Origin: Hyphomonadaceae bacterium UBA5336
GTDB taxonomy: Bacteria > Pseudomonadota > Alphaproteobacteria > Caulobacterales > Hyphomonadaceae
Direction of reading: 5' to 3'
Length of the DNA: 58,921 bases
NCBI GenBank assembly: GCA_002408125.1
Contig: DHQO01000026.1
Span: forward strand, 21,528 to 80,448
Within the stretch, counting starts at the first letter, position 1. Each line of letters opens with the position of its first letter. Of this stretch, positions 8,583-17,101 are shown in pieces. A program made the position numbers and the translations under genes. The notes under the pieces were generated by a model. It saw only the letters and a program-made list of their open reading frames with translations, did no database searches and was not told where the DNA came from.

Positions 8583-9812
8583 ATGCTGGAAGGCATCAGG
8601 GTGATCGAATACGCAACCTATATGGCCGCGCCGGGCGCCGGCGGGATCCTCGCTGACTGGGGCGCAGAGGTCATCAAGATCGAACCGCCCGGCGGCGACC
8701 CGATCCGGAAATTCTTCAAATCCATCGGCACGGATATCCAGGACAATCCGGTCTTCGATTTCGACAATCGCGGCAAGAAGTCGATCATTGTCGACACCTC
8801 CACCGAGGACGGACAGGAGATTGTGCGCAAGCTCGCCGAAACGGCCGATGTGTTCCTCACCAATGTCCGCCCCGGAGGGCTCAGCCGGTCCGGGCTGGAT
8901 CATGACAGTCTGTCGGTGGCCAATCCGAAACTCGTTTACTGCTCGCTCACCGGCTATGGTCTCACCGGCCCGGATGCCGACCGGCCGGGCTTTGATGTCG
9001 CAAGCTTCTGGAGCCGCACGGGCGTGGCGGCCCTCACCGTGCCAAAGGGCCAGGAGCCTTTTGCCCTGCGTACCGCCTTTGGCGACCACACCACCTCCAT
9101 GGCTGCTGCTGCGGGTATCTGCGCCGCGCTGGTGGAGGCCGCGCGTACCGGCGAGGGCCGACTGGTGGAGGCCTCGCTCCTGCGCGCCGGGCTCTATGCC
9201 ATGGGATCGGATGTGGCGATCCAGCTCTTCTTCGGCCGAATCGGCTCGACCAAGGGCCGCCATGAACAGATCCAGCCGCTGATGAACTTCTTCCGCACGA
9301 AGGATGATCACTGGCTCTGCATCGTCTCGCGTCAGGGTGATGTGGACTGGGCCCCACTCTGCAGCGCTATTGGGCGCGAGGACCTGATCGAGGATGAGCG
9401 CTTTACGAAAGCCAAGGCCCGGCGGGCGAACAATGTCGAACTCGTCGATCTCCTCGACGAGGCCTTCGCGAAGTACACCAAGGAAGAGATGTCCGCACGC
9501 CTCGATGAGAATGTCCTCGCCTGGGCGCCGGTGCAGACCCTGGCGGAAGTCGTGAAGGACCCCCAGGCCATCGCAGCCGGCGCCTTCGTCGACACCCCCA
9601 GCGCCAGGGGCGACGGCACGACCTACAGGGCGCCGGCCTCGCCCGTCCGCTTTCCCGGCGCGGATGACGGCCCGAAAGGTCCCTCGCCCGCCATGGGCGA
9701 ACATACGCGCGACATTCTGGCCTCGCTCGGCTACAGCCAGAGCGCGATAGACCATGCCCTGGCCGCCGGCACGGTGACCGGGCCGGATACACAAGAAAGG
9801 ACTGCCCGATGA
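8583..9812 (+). CDS. Family III (CaiB/BaiF) CoA-transferase
   Basis: 409 residues from ATG 8583, which has GGGAGGAG at the right spacing; an open upstream extension to 8400 lies inside the previous gene and is rejected. The start MLEGIRVIEYATYMAAPGAGGILADWGAEVIKIEPP is the conserved family III CoA-transferase opening. The invariant aspartate region reads GFDVASFWSRTG, and FGDHTTSMAAAAGI follows. These enzymes move CoA between carboxylic acids (carnitine, oxalate, bile acid or methylacyl substrates); the substrate here cannot be read from sequence. The stop overlaps the start of the crotonase gene (ATGA), so the two are translationally coupled and probably act on one acyl-CoA. Confidence 0.9.
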   Translation: MLEGIRVIEYATYMAAPGAGGILADWGAEVIKIEPPGGDPIRKFFKSIGTDIQDNPVFDFDNRGKKSIIVDTSTEDGQEIVRKLAETADVFLTNVRPGGLSRSGLDHDSLSVANPKLVYCSLTGYGLTGPDADRPGFDVASFWSRTGVAALTVPKGQEPFALRTAFGDHTTSMAAAAGICAALVEAARTGEGRLVEASLLRAGLYAMGSDVAIQLFFGRIGSTKGRHEQIQPLMNFFRTKDDHWLCIVSRQGDVDWAPLCSAIGREDLIEDERFTKAKARRANNVELVDLLDEAFAKYTKEEMSARLDENVLAWAPVQTLAEVVKDPQAIAAGAFVDTPSARGDGTTYRAPASPVRFPGADDGPKGPSPAMGEHTRDILASLGYSQSAIDHALAAGTVTGPDTQERTAR

Positions 9813-10609
9813 GCGACGTCATCCTCCTGGAGAAACAAGGCCCGATTGCGGTGATGACGCTTAACCGCCCGGAGATCATGAACCCGCTCGGCCAGCAGGG
9901 CGACGGCGAGGCCGTGCGTGCCGTGTGCCAGGAGATCGAGGGAGATCCCTCCATCCGCTGCGCCGTGCTGACCGGCGCGGGCCGCGCCTTCTCCGCAGGC
10001 GGCGATGTGAAGGCGATGCGCGAGCGCTCGGGCGCCTTCGGGGGCAGCCCGTATGATGTGCGCGAAGGCTATCGCCGCAACATCCACCTGATCGTGAAAT
10101 CGCTTTATAATCTGGAAGTCCCGCTGATCGCGGCGGTGAACGGTGCCGCGATTGGATTGGGCTGCGATGTCGCCTGCATGGCCGATATCCGCATCGCCTC
10201 GGACAAGGCGAAATTTGGCGTGACCTTCCTGAAGCTCGGCCTCATCCCCGGCGACGGCGGCGCCTGGCTGATGCCGCGCATCATTGGTGCAAGCCGTGCG
10301 GCCGAGCTGCTATTCACCGGCAATGTCATTGGCGCGGAACAGGCCGCTGAGTGGGGGCTCATCAGCCGCGTGGTTCCGGCAGACACGCTGATGGACGAGG
10401 CCATGGCCCTGGCGGCCAGCATCGCGGCCCAGCCGCCGCAATCGCTGCGCCTGGCCAAGACGCTGCTGCGCCACGGCACGCTGTCATCCTATGACACGAT
10501 CATGGAGATGAGCGCGGCTTCGCAGGCGCTGATGCACCATACCGAGGACCATATTGAGGGGGTCGACGCGATCCTTGAGAAACGCGCGCCGGAGTTCAAG
10601 GGGCGCTGA
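9809..10609 (+). CDS. Enoyl-CoA hydratase/isomerase (crotonase) family protein
   Basis: 266 residues, full crotonase fold. TGAGRAFSAGGDVKAM forms the first oxyanion-hole block, VNGAAIGLGCDVACMADIRIAS the second, and KFGVTFLKLGLIPGDGG the third. The position usually holding the second catalytic glutamate (P-E/D-GG) reads PGDGG, so Asp may substitute, which would favour an isomerase or hydratase with relaxed chemistry. It overlaps the CoA-transferase by 4 nt. It probably hydrates or isomerises the CoA thioester made by that neighbour in a fatty-acid-like catabolic path. Confidence 0.88.
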   Translation: MSDVILLEKQGPIAVMTLNRPEIMNPLGQQGDGEAVRAVCQEIEGDPSIRCAVLTGAGRAFSAGGDVKAMRERSGAFGGSPYDVREGYRRNIHLIVKSLYNLEVPLIAAVNGAAIGLGCDVACMADIRIASDKAKFGVTFLKLGLIPGDGGAWLMPRIIGASRAAELLFTGNVIGAEQAAEWGLISRVVPADTLMDEAMALAASIAAQPPQSLRLAKTLLRHGTLSSYDTIMEMSAASQALMHHTEDHIEGVDAILEKRAPEFKGR

Positions 10610-10626
10610 GGCGCGCCCGGCAGATC

Positions 10627-10794
10627 CTACTTGATCTTGCCTTCCTTGAACTCGACATGCTTGCGCGCAATCGGGTCGTACTTCTTCATCACCAGTTTCT
10701 CGGTGAGATTGCGCGGGTTCTTCTTGGTCACGTAGAAATAGCCCGTCCCGGCGGTCGAGTTCAGGCGAATCTTGATCGTGGCGGGTTTTGCCAT
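10627..10794 (-). CDS. rpmG: 50S ribosomal protein L33
   Basis: A 55-residue protein reading MAKPATIKIRL, then TAGTGYFYVTKKNPRN, then LVMKKYDPIARKHVEFKEGKIK. It is a typical alphaproteobacterial L33 without the zinc-binding cysteines (a C-minus form), so it would persist under zinc limitation. Last member of the minus-strand divK-pleD-rnr-NUDIX-rpmG run; it sits tail to tail with the crotonase gene, 17 bp apart. Its position downstream of pleD matches my recollection of the order in Caulobacter. Confidence 0.97.
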   Translation of the reverse strand: MAKPATIKIRLNSTAGTGYFYVTKKNPRNLTEKLVMKKYDPIARKHVEFKEGKIK

Positions 10795-10870
10795 GGGTCG
10801 GGCTCACTCGTCAGTGTTGTGTTCTCGAAAGGGCGCTTAATGACGTCCGCCCCGCATATTGTCAACCGGC

Positions 10871-11599
10871 TTATAGCCGTTCCAGCGAATGTCCCGAGCG
10901 GGTCCAGCGCAGAAAGGCCGGATCGCGGTCGGCCCGCGTCGGATCGAGCCGTTCGGCCATCTCGCCCAGCATGAAACGGGTGACCGAGGGCAGGTCGAGC
11001 GCCATGGCATCGTCCAGCGTCACCCATTGCAGGTCCGAGAGCTCAGCGCCGTCCACAGGCGCGCGCTCGTCGATGAGAAGATCCTCGGCGAAACCATAGA
11101 AAAAGCGCGCATCAAAACGGCGCGGACGGTAAGGCGGGGTCACCGCGCGACCGAAGAACATCATGCCTTTCAGGCAGGGTGCGACGCCCTGATTGTAGAA
11201 CCCCTCCCAGCCGGGAGGATACGGGCCTTCCAGCTCCGCCGGGCTGCCGACAATGAGGCCGGTTTCCTCGAAGGTCTCGCGCACCGCTGTCAGCGCCAGC
11301 GCGCGCGGCAGACGGCGCGAGGACTTGCGCAGCTTCAGCTCGCAGAGCTGGTCGAGCTCGCTGAGGGCCTTGGCGCGCCCGTCCAGCCGATCCACGCGCC
11401 CGCCCGGAAAGACATATTTCTCCGGCATGAAGGCATGGCGGCCCGAGCGCTTGCCCATCAGCACGCGCGGCTGGGGCCCGTCGCGGCGCACCAGCATCAG
11501 CGTGGCGGCATCCTTCGGGCGCGGACTGGCTCTGCCCGTGATCAGCTTGTCGCCATCGTCCTCTCGGTCATAGGCGGATTTCAGGTCCATGCGGCGCAT
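10871..11599 (-). CDS. NUDIX hydrolase
   Basis: 242 residues with a NUDIX domain starting near residue 30 (AATLMLVRRDG). The FPGGRVD glycine pair is followed after a ~40-residue spacer by ALTAVRETFEETGLI, the RExxEExG core that binds the catalytic metal. The spacing between the first glycine and the helix is longer than in the classic 23-residue box, as in the NUDT19/CoA-diphosphatase-like subgroup. The substrate is a nucleoside- or CoA-linked diphosphate, not defined here. The start lies 1 bp after the rnr stop, so it is co-transcribed and probably coupled. A second in-frame ATG at 11590 is also possible. Confidence 0.85.
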   Translation of the reverse strand: MRRMDLKSAYDREDDGDKLITGRASPRPKDAATLMLVRRDGPQPRVLMGKRSGRHAFMPEKYVFPGGRVDRLDGRAKALSELDQLCELKLRKSSRRLPRALALTAVRETFEETGLIVGSPAELEGPYPPGWEGFYNQGVAPCLKGMMFFGRAVTPPYRPRRFDARFFYGFAEDLLIDERAPVDGAELSDLQWVTLDDAMALDLPSVTRFMLGEMAERLDPTRADRDPAFLRWTRSGHSLERL

Positions 11600-11600
11600 T

Positions 11601-13865
11601 CTATTTCCCCCGGCGCTTGCCGCCGGCCTTGCCCCTGTGGCGCCCGCCCTTCGCCCCGCCGCGACCCCTGCCCTGTGGCGGGCGGCTTTGGCCCTTGCGA
11701 CCGGGGCGGCCTCCGCGTTCGCCGGCCAGCGGAGAAGACAGCATCTCCAGAAGCAGGCCGCCCTGCAGTGGTGAGACCTCCTTCAGGCGTACCGAAACGG
11801 TCTGGCCAAGATCGAAATGCTTGCCCGATCCGCGCGCGACAAGGCGCATGGCGACATCGTCGAAATCCCAGAAATCAGACGACAGGCTTGAGATCGGGAT
11901 GAAACCATCCGCGGCGGTTTCCGCCAGCCGCACGAAGAGGCCGGCCTTGGTCACGCCCGTGATCCGGCCCTCGAATTCCGCACCGACCCGGTCCTGCAGG
12001 AACAGGGCGAGATAGCGATCGGTCGCATCGCGCTCGGCCGCCATGGACCGGCGCTCGGTCGTGGTGATGTGCGTGGCGATCTCTTCCAGCCGCGAGAGGC
12101 TCTCCTTGCTCATCCCGTCCGGGCCGAGCTTCAGCGCCGAAATCAGCGCGCGGTGCACGATGAGATCGGCATAGCGCCGGATCGGCGAGGTGAAGTGAGC
12201 GTATCGGGCGAGGTTGAGCCCGAAATGGCCAAGGTTTTCCGGTGCATAGACCGCCTGGGCCTGAGTGCGCAGGACGATCTCGGTGATCATGTCCGCTGTC
12301 TCGCCATCGCGCGAATCGGCCAGCAGACGGTTGAAGCGCGAGGTCTGGGGCCGCTCGCCCAGTGCCCATTTGATGTCCAGCGTCTTCAGGTATTCCGCCA
12401 GCGCGGCGAGCTTGGCATCGCTCGGCTGGTCGTGGACACGGTAGATCAGCGGATGGCGTGCTTTCTCCAGGCTCTCGGCCGCGGCGACGTTCGCCTGGAT
12501 CATGAACTCCTCGATCAGCTTGTGAGCGTCGAAGCGTTCCTTCACGGCGATCTGGTGGATGGTGCCATCCTCAGCGAACTCGATCCGCCGTTCGGGCAGA
12601 TCGAGATCCAGTGGCGCGCGCTGTTCGCGGGCCTTGCCGACGGCGGCATAGGCGCCCCAGAGCGGCTTGAGAACAGTATCGAGGAGCGGAGCAGCGCGCT
12701 CGCTGGGATGACCATCAATCGCCGTCTGCGCCTCGTCATAGGAAAGGCCCGCGGCAGACTTCATCATCGCCCGTATGAAGCGGTGGTTCCGTTTTGTACC
12801 TGACTTGTCGAATTCCATCACGACAGCGAGACAGCGGCGCAGCTGGCCTTCCTTCAGCGAGCACTCATCCGCGGACAATTCAAACGGCAGCATCGGCACG
12901 ACGCGGTCTGGGAAATAGGTGGAGTTGCCGCGCTTGTAGGCTTCCTTGTCGAGCGCGGAGCCTTCGGTCACATAGGCGGCCACATCTGCAATGGCGACGA
13001 TCACCCGCCAGCCATCCCCCAGTTCCTCGGCAAAGACTGCATCGTCATGATCGCGGGCGTCGGCCGGGTCGATGGTGATCAGCGGGATCTGGGTGAGGTC
13101 TTCGCGCTCGGCGGGCGCGGGCTTGCCCTCGCGCGCCTGTTTCAGCGCGGCTTCGGGAAACTCGGTCGGGATGCCATGGGCGTGCAACGCGATCAGGCTG
13201 GCCGCGCGCGGGTCGCCGACCTTGCCGATCACCTCCTGCACGATGGCGAGCTTGGGCCCATGTCCGCGCGAGGGTTTCGGCATCACCTGCACCAGGTCGC
13301 CATCCTTGGCCTCGCCCATATCCTGGCGTTCGATCAGGAGGTCATACTTGTCGCGGCGATTGACGCTTTCGACCCGTCCGCCATGGCGGGTAGACGTGAA
13401 CAGGCCGATCACCGGCTGGTTCTCGCGCTTGTCGATCAGCTTGATGATGCGCGCCTGGAAGCCCTCCGGTCCCTCACTCACCTTGCAGAGCGCCAGGTCA
13501 CCGACACCAGGATCGCGCTGGCGGACCTTGTCGCGCCCGCCCTTGGGCCGGTGCGCCGGGCCGGAATAGATCAGGTCGGGCCCGAACAAGCCGTCATTGC
13601 CGCTCGCCTTGCCGATCAGGTCGCCATGCTCATCGATGCGCAGGAACTGCACCAGCGTGGTGTTGGGAAGGTGGTCTTTCTTGACGAATTTGCGCTTGCC
13701 GGCGCGCTCAACGGAGCCGCCGCGCTCGAGCTCTTTCAGCACGGCGCGAAGCTGGGCGCGCTGGTCGCCCTTTACATTGAGACCCTTGGCGATGTCGCGG
13801 CGGGTCGTGATATGCGGATTGGCCTCCAGAAAGGCCATAACCGTCTTCTTGTCTGGAAAACTCAT
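11601..13865 (-). CDS. rnr: Ribonuclease R
   Basis: 754 residues, a complete RNase II/R-family 3'-5' exoribonuclease. The N-terminal winged-helix (residues ~5-65, ITTRRDIAKGLNVKG) is followed by cold-shock domains and then the RNB catalytic domain with ITIDPADARDHDDAVF, whose aspartates bind the two metals. A C-terminal S1 domain (EFEGRITGVTKAGLFVRL) precedes a very basic, glycine-rich tail (RGRGGAKGGRHRGK) typical of RNase R rather than RNase II. It degrades structured RNA and takes part in rRNA quality control and trans-translation-linked mRNA decay. It lies 44 bp downstream of pleD in the same direction. Confidence 0.96.
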   Translation of the reverse strand: MSFPDKKTVMAFLEANPHITTRRDIAKGLNVKGDQRAQLRAVLKELERGGSVERAGKRKFVKKDHLPNTTLVQFLRIDEHGDLIGKASGNDGLFGPDLIYSGPAHRPKGGRDKVRQRDPGVGDLALCKVSEGPEGFQARIIKLIDKRENQPVIGLFTSTRHGGRVESVNRRDKYDLLIERQDMGEAKDGDLVQVMPKPSRGHGPKLAIVQEVIGKVGDPRAASLIALHAHGIPTEFPEAALKQAREGKPAPAEREDLTQIPLITIDPADARDHDDAVFAEELGDGWRVIVAIADVAAYVTEGSALDKEAYKRGNSTYFPDRVVPMLPFELSADECSLKEGQLRRCLAVVMEFDKSGTKRNHRFIRAMMKSAAGLSYDEAQTAIDGHPSERAAPLLDTVLKPLWGAYAAVGKAREQRAPLDLDLPERRIEFAEDGTIHQIAVKERFDAHKLIEEFMIQANVAAAESLEKARHPLIYRVHDQPSDAKLAALAEYLKTLDIKWALGERPQTSRFNRLLADSRDGETADMITEIVLRTQAQAVYAPENLGHFGLNLARYAHFTSPIRRYADLIVHRALISALKLGPDGMSKESLSRLEEIATHITTTERRSMAAERDATDRYLALFLQDRVGAEFEGRITGVTKAGLFVRLAETAADGFIPISSLSSDFWDFDDVAMRLVARGSGKHFDLGQTVSVRLKEVSPLQGGLLLEMLSSPLAGERGGRPGRKGQSRPPQGRGRGGAKGGRHRGKAGGKRRGK

Positions 13866-13909
13866 GGCCGCTCATATAGCGCAGCCTTGAGCAGATTTCG
13901 CCCCGTTTC

Positions 13910-15274
13910 TCAGGCTGCGACTGAGCAAACTCTGTTTCGGCCTTCATTCTTGGCCTGGTAGAGCGCCTTGTCGGCGCGCGAAAGCAGCACGGACGGCGTA
14001 TCTTCCATTCCCGCCAGCAGGGCCACGCCGGCCGACAGGGTCACATCGATCTGCTCGCCAGCGGGCAGGACAAAGGGTTCACCGGCTACCGAGCGGCGGA
14101 CGCGCTCGGCTGCAGCGGCCGCGCGATCGCCTTCAGTATCGGGCAGGATAACCACGAATTCCTCGCCGCCCGGCCGGCAGACAATATCGATCGGTCGCAC
14201 ATTCGCCTGCAGGCGTTCGGCCACCTGCTGGAGCACCGAATCGCCGGCGCCATGACCGTATGTATCGTTGACCTGCTTGAAGTGGTCGATATCGAGCGCG
14301 ATCACCGACATGGACCGCCCGCCGATCAGGGCGCGCTTCATCAGCTGGTTCAGCTGGCTCATCATGTAGCGGCGATTGTAGAGCCCGGTGAGCTGGTCAA
14401 TGACCGACAGCTCCACGCCGCGATCCAGCCGCTTGCGCATGATCTCGATATAGCGGGTGCGCTTGGTCTGCGTGCGCACGCGTGCGAGCAGTTCCTGCGG
14501 CTCGATCGGCATCTGGATCACGTCGCTCGCCCCATAGGCCAGCGCGCGGGCCGCCAGCTGGGTCTCGTGGGGTTCGCTGGCCACGATGATGGAAATCGGG
14601 CGGGTCATTTCCGTCATCCGGAAATGGGTGCAGATTTTCAGGGGGTCGAAGCTCTGGTCCGATAGCGGCAGGATAATCACATCCACGCCGGTAGAGGACA
14701 GCGCGGCGCCCCCGCCAGCCTCCAGGTAGGAGTATACTTCGTGACCGGCATCGGCGAGCATCGTCTTGAGGCGGCGGGAACGCCGAGGATGCTCATCCAT
14801 GATCAGGATGCGCACCTTGCGATTGATGTCTTCGGTCTCATTGTCGTCGAATTCGAGCGCCGTCCCGCCCCTGCCCTGACGCTGGCGCAGTTCATGGGCG
14901 ACCATGTTGTAGCGGCGCAGGGCCTCGATCCGGGAATTGAGCTGGAAGTCGTCCACCGGCTTGGTGATGAAGTCTTCTGCCCCCACTTCCAGGCCGCGCA
15001 CACGTTCTTCGGAATCTGACAGGGCGGTGACCATCACCACCGGGATATGCGCGGTGGCCGGATCAGCCTTGAGCCGCTCGCAGGTTTCATACCCGTTGAT
15101 GCCCGGCATCATCACATCAAGCAGGATGATCTCCGGCCGTTCATTGCGCGCGACCTCAATGGCTTCCAGGCCATTGGACGCTTCCAGCACGACATGGAAG
15201 TGCGCCTCCAGCTTGCCCTGGAGAACTCGCCGGTTCGCTTCGATATCGTCAGCGACCAGTATCCTTGCACTCAT
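13910..15274 (-). CDS. pleD: PleD-type response regulator diguanylate cyclase
   Basis: 454 residues: REC1 (1-~120), a REC-like adaptor (~150-270) and a GGDEF domain (~285-454). REC1 has the acidic ADD pair and the phosphoacceptor Asp53 in LLDVMMPG, the same number as in Caulobacter PleD. The second receiver lacks a convincing phosphoacceptor, as in PleD. The cyclase signature is GGEEF and the RPID four residues upstream fits the RxxD inhibitory I-site, so product feedback is expected. PleD makes c-di-GMP at the stalked pole during the swarmer-to-stalked change. The start overlaps the divK stop (ATGA), giving a coupled divK-pleD pair. Confidence 0.96.
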   Translation of the reverse strand: MSARILVADDIEANRRVLQGKLEAHFHVVLEASNGLEAIEVARNERPEIILLDVMMPGINGYETCERLKADPATAHIPVVMVTALSDSEERVRGLEVGAEDFITKPVDDFQLNSRIEALRRYNMVAHELRQRQGRGGTALEFDDNETEDINRKVRILIMDEHPRRSRRLKTMLADAGHEVYSYLEAGGGAALSSTGVDVIILPLSDQSFDPLKICTHFRMTEMTRPISIIVASEPHETQLAARALAYGASDVIQMPIEPQELLARVRTQTKRTRYIEIMRKRLDRGVELSVIDQLTGLYNRRYMMSQLNQLMKRALIGGRSMSVIALDIDHFKQVNDTYGHGAGDSVLQQVAERLQANVRPIDIVCRPGGEEFVVILPDTEGDRAAAAAERVRRSVAGEPFVLPAGEQIDVTLSAGVALLAGMEDTPSVLLSRADKALYQAKNEGRNRVCSVAA

Positions 15275-15675
15275 GCAGCCTGCCCTTGTGGCATGAGATC
15301 TTCCACCGCACGCATGAATGAGGCGATCTGGATCGGCTTTGAAAGATAGCCTTCGCAGCCGGCCTGGCGAACGCGCTGTTCGTCATCGCGCATGGCAAAA
15401 GCCGTCACGGCCAGCACCGGAATATGGCGCAGGCTGTCATCGTCCTTGATCCAGCGGGTAATATCCAGGCCGGAAACCTCCGGCAGTTGAATGTCCATAA
15501 TGATGAGATCGGGCATCTCCTTGCGGGCGATCTCAACAGCCCGCGCCCCATCCCGGCACTGAAATGTCTTGTAGCCAAACGAATCCAGCAGGTCACAGAA
15601 GAGGCGCATGTTCAGCTCGTTGTCCTCGACAACGAGCACGGATTTCGCATGCGACATGGCCATCTGAGCGCTCAT
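15271..15675 (-). CDS. divK: DivK single-domain response regulator
   Basis: A stand-alone receiver domain of 130-134 residues with the acidic pair in VVEDNELNM, phosphoacceptor Asp61 (IIMDIQLPEVSGL), the switch threonine in AVTAFAM and the lysine in YLSKPI. The text is near-identical in pattern to Caulobacter DivK, the polarity switch that works with PleC/DivJ and DivL to control CtrA. Three in-frame ATGs (15675, 15663, 15657) are possible; AAGGA lies at useful spacing only for the second, so the true protein may be four residues shorter. The upstream region carries a CtrA-like box and two GANTC sites. Confidence 0.96.
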   Translation of the reverse strand: MSAQMAMSHAKSVLVVEDNELNMRLFCDLLDSFGYKTFQCRDGARAVEIARKEMPDLIIMDIQLPEVSGLDITRWIKDDDSLRHIPVLAVTAFAMRDDEQRVRQAGCEGYLSKPIQIASFMRAVEDLMPQGQAA

Positions 15676-15685
15676 CCTTAACCGC

Positions 15686-15707
15686 GAATCGATTTGCCGG
15701 AGGATTC
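15686..15707. promoter_or_regulatory. Paired CcrM (GANTC) sites upstream of divK
   Basis: GAATC at 15686-15690 and GATTC at 15703-15707, 17 bp apart, just upstream of the divK start. GANTC is the CcrM methylation target in alphaproteobacteria, and clustered sites in promoters are the usual GcrA/CcrM cell-cycle signature. No expression evidence is available from sequence. Confidence 0.5.
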
Positions 15708-15739
15708 CATCCTCTCTCCTAGACCTAGACTTGAGAGTC

Positions 15740-15754
15740 TTAACTCTTGTTTAC
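15740..15754. promoter_or_regulatory. CtrA-like binding box
   Basis: TTAA-N7-TTAC, one base from the CtrA consensus TTAA-N7-TTAA, centred about 70-80 bp upstream of divK in the divK/dinB divergent region. In Caulobacter divK transcription is CtrA-dependent, so the location is meaningful even with the mismatch. Confidence 0.5.
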
Positions 15755-15786
15755 GCCTGATGTCCCCAGTGATACGAGTCCTCTGT

Positions 15787-15801
15787 GAACAAAAAGTGAC
15801 C
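15787..15801. promoter_or_regulatory. Possible LexA half-sites upstream of dinB
   Basis: GAAC-N7-GACC, the reverse complement of the alphaproteobacterial LexA motif GTTC-N7-GTTC with one mismatch, ending 7 bp before the dinB start. It would fit SOS control of a translesion polymerase. One mismatch in eight fixed bases is weak evidence. Confidence 0.35.
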
Positions 15802-15808
15802 ACACATC

Positions 15809-17101
15809 ATGTCCACCCTGTGCCGGGCTTGTGCAACACTTTCTTCCGAGACGATCCGGACTTGCCCGGAATGCGGAAGCTCGCGCCTGGTCTCGCACCC
15901 TGCCCTGAGTGAGCTTGGCATCGCGCATATGGACTGCGATGCCTTCTTTGCCGCGATCGAAAAACGTGATGCGCCGGAGCTGAGAGCAAAGCCTGTCATC
16001 GTCGGCGGCGGCAAGCGTGGAGTGGTCTCAACCTGTTGTTATATTGCAAGAATGCACGGCGTTCGCTCGGCCATGCCGATGTTCCAGGCGCTCAAGGCCT
16101 GCCCCGATGCGGTGGTCGTGAGGCCGGACTTTTCCAAGTACTCCGCCGCTGCCCGGCAGATCCGCGAGAAGATGGATGCGCTGACGCCGCTAGTGCAGGC
16201 GGTGTCCATCGACGAGGCGTATCTCGACCTCTCCGGCACCCAGTCTCTGCACGGCGCGCCACCCGCCGTTTTGCTCGCGCGCCTGGCGCTGGAGATCGAA
16301 ATGGATGTGGGAATCACCGTTTCGATCGGACTTTCGGCGAATCGCTTCCTCGCCAAGACGGCCAGCGAGATGGACAAGCCACGTGGCTTTGTCGCCATTT
16401 CGCCGGAGGAGGCCTCTGCCCTGCTGGCGCCGCATTCACCCTCTTTCCTGCACGGGGTCGGCCCCAAGCTCGCCGCTCGGCTGGCGCGCGATGGCTATGA
16501 GACCGTGGGCGATCTCCAGGCTGCCGGACTGAAAACACTGATCCGCGCCTATGGCGAAACCGGCCAGTATCTGCACGAGCGCGCCCACGGCATCGACCGA
16601 CGCCCGGTCAACCCTGATAGCGAGCGCAAATCTGTGTCTTCGGAGACGACGTTCAACACCGACATTTCCGATCCGACCATACTCACTGACCAGCTCTGGC
16701 AGATCTGCGAAAAGACCGCGCGGCGGGCCAAGGAAGTGGGAGTGGAGGGCGCGGTGGTGACGCTGAAGCTGAAAACCTCGAACTTCCGCACCATCACGCG
16801 GCGCGTCACCCTTCAGGCACCGACACAACTTGCACGCACCCTGTTCGACACCGCCCGGCCCATGCTGGCGCGCGAAACCGCCAGCGGTGCCAAGTACCGC
16901 CTGATCGGCGTGGGCATCAGCGCGCTGTCGCCGGCGCGCGGCGATGCGGTCGACCTGATCGATCCCGGCGTCGGCAAACGGGCTGCGGCCGAACGTGCCA
17001 GCGATGTGGCGCGGGCGAAGTTCGGCAAGGATGCAGTCCTGACGGGCCGGTCCCTGCGCTATCAGGGCGAACGCACCATGCGCGATAGTTCGTCGGACTA
17101 G
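15809..17101 (+). CDS. dinB: DNA polymerase IV with N-terminal zinc ribbon
   Basis: 430 residues. A Y-family translesion polymerase with metal ligands in HMDCDAFFA (D42, D44) and SIDEAYLD (D135, E136), followed by the thumb (HGVGPKLAARLARDG) and little-finger domains. The first 25 residues hold C5-x2-C8 and C19-x2-C22, a four-cysteine zinc-ribbon pattern absent from Escherichia coli DinB. The true start must be this early one, because the cysteines are in frame and the start lies next to the possible LexA site. The C-terminus has no obvious beta-clamp pentapeptide that I can pick out. Its end overlaps the gltX stop by 4 nt, tail to tail. Confidence 0.93.
   Translation: MSTLCRACATLSSETIRTCPECGSSRLVSHPALSELGIAHMDCDAFFAAIEKRDAPELRAKPVIVGGGKRGVVSTCCYIARMHGVRSAMPMFQALKACPDAVVVRPDFSKYSAAARQIREKMDALTPLVQAVSIDEAYLDLSGTQSLHGAPPAVLLARLALEIEMDVGITVSIGLSANRFLAKTASEMDKPRGFVAISPEEASALLAPHSPSFLHGVGPKLAARLARDGYETVGDLQAAGLKTLIRAYGETGQYLHERAHGIDRRPVNPDSERKSVSSETTFNTDISDPTILTDQLWQICEKTARRAKEVGVEGAVVTLKLKTSNFRTITRRVTLQAPTQLARTLFDTARPMLARETASGAKYRLIGVGISALSPARGDAVDLIDPGVGKRAAAERASDVARAKFGKDAVLTGRSLRYQGERTMRDSSSD

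Noticed and set aside
10601..10618. GGGCGC...GCGCCC hairpin between the crotonase gene and rpmG
   Set aside because: No T-run on either strand and it overlaps the crotonase stop, so it is not a supportable terminator.
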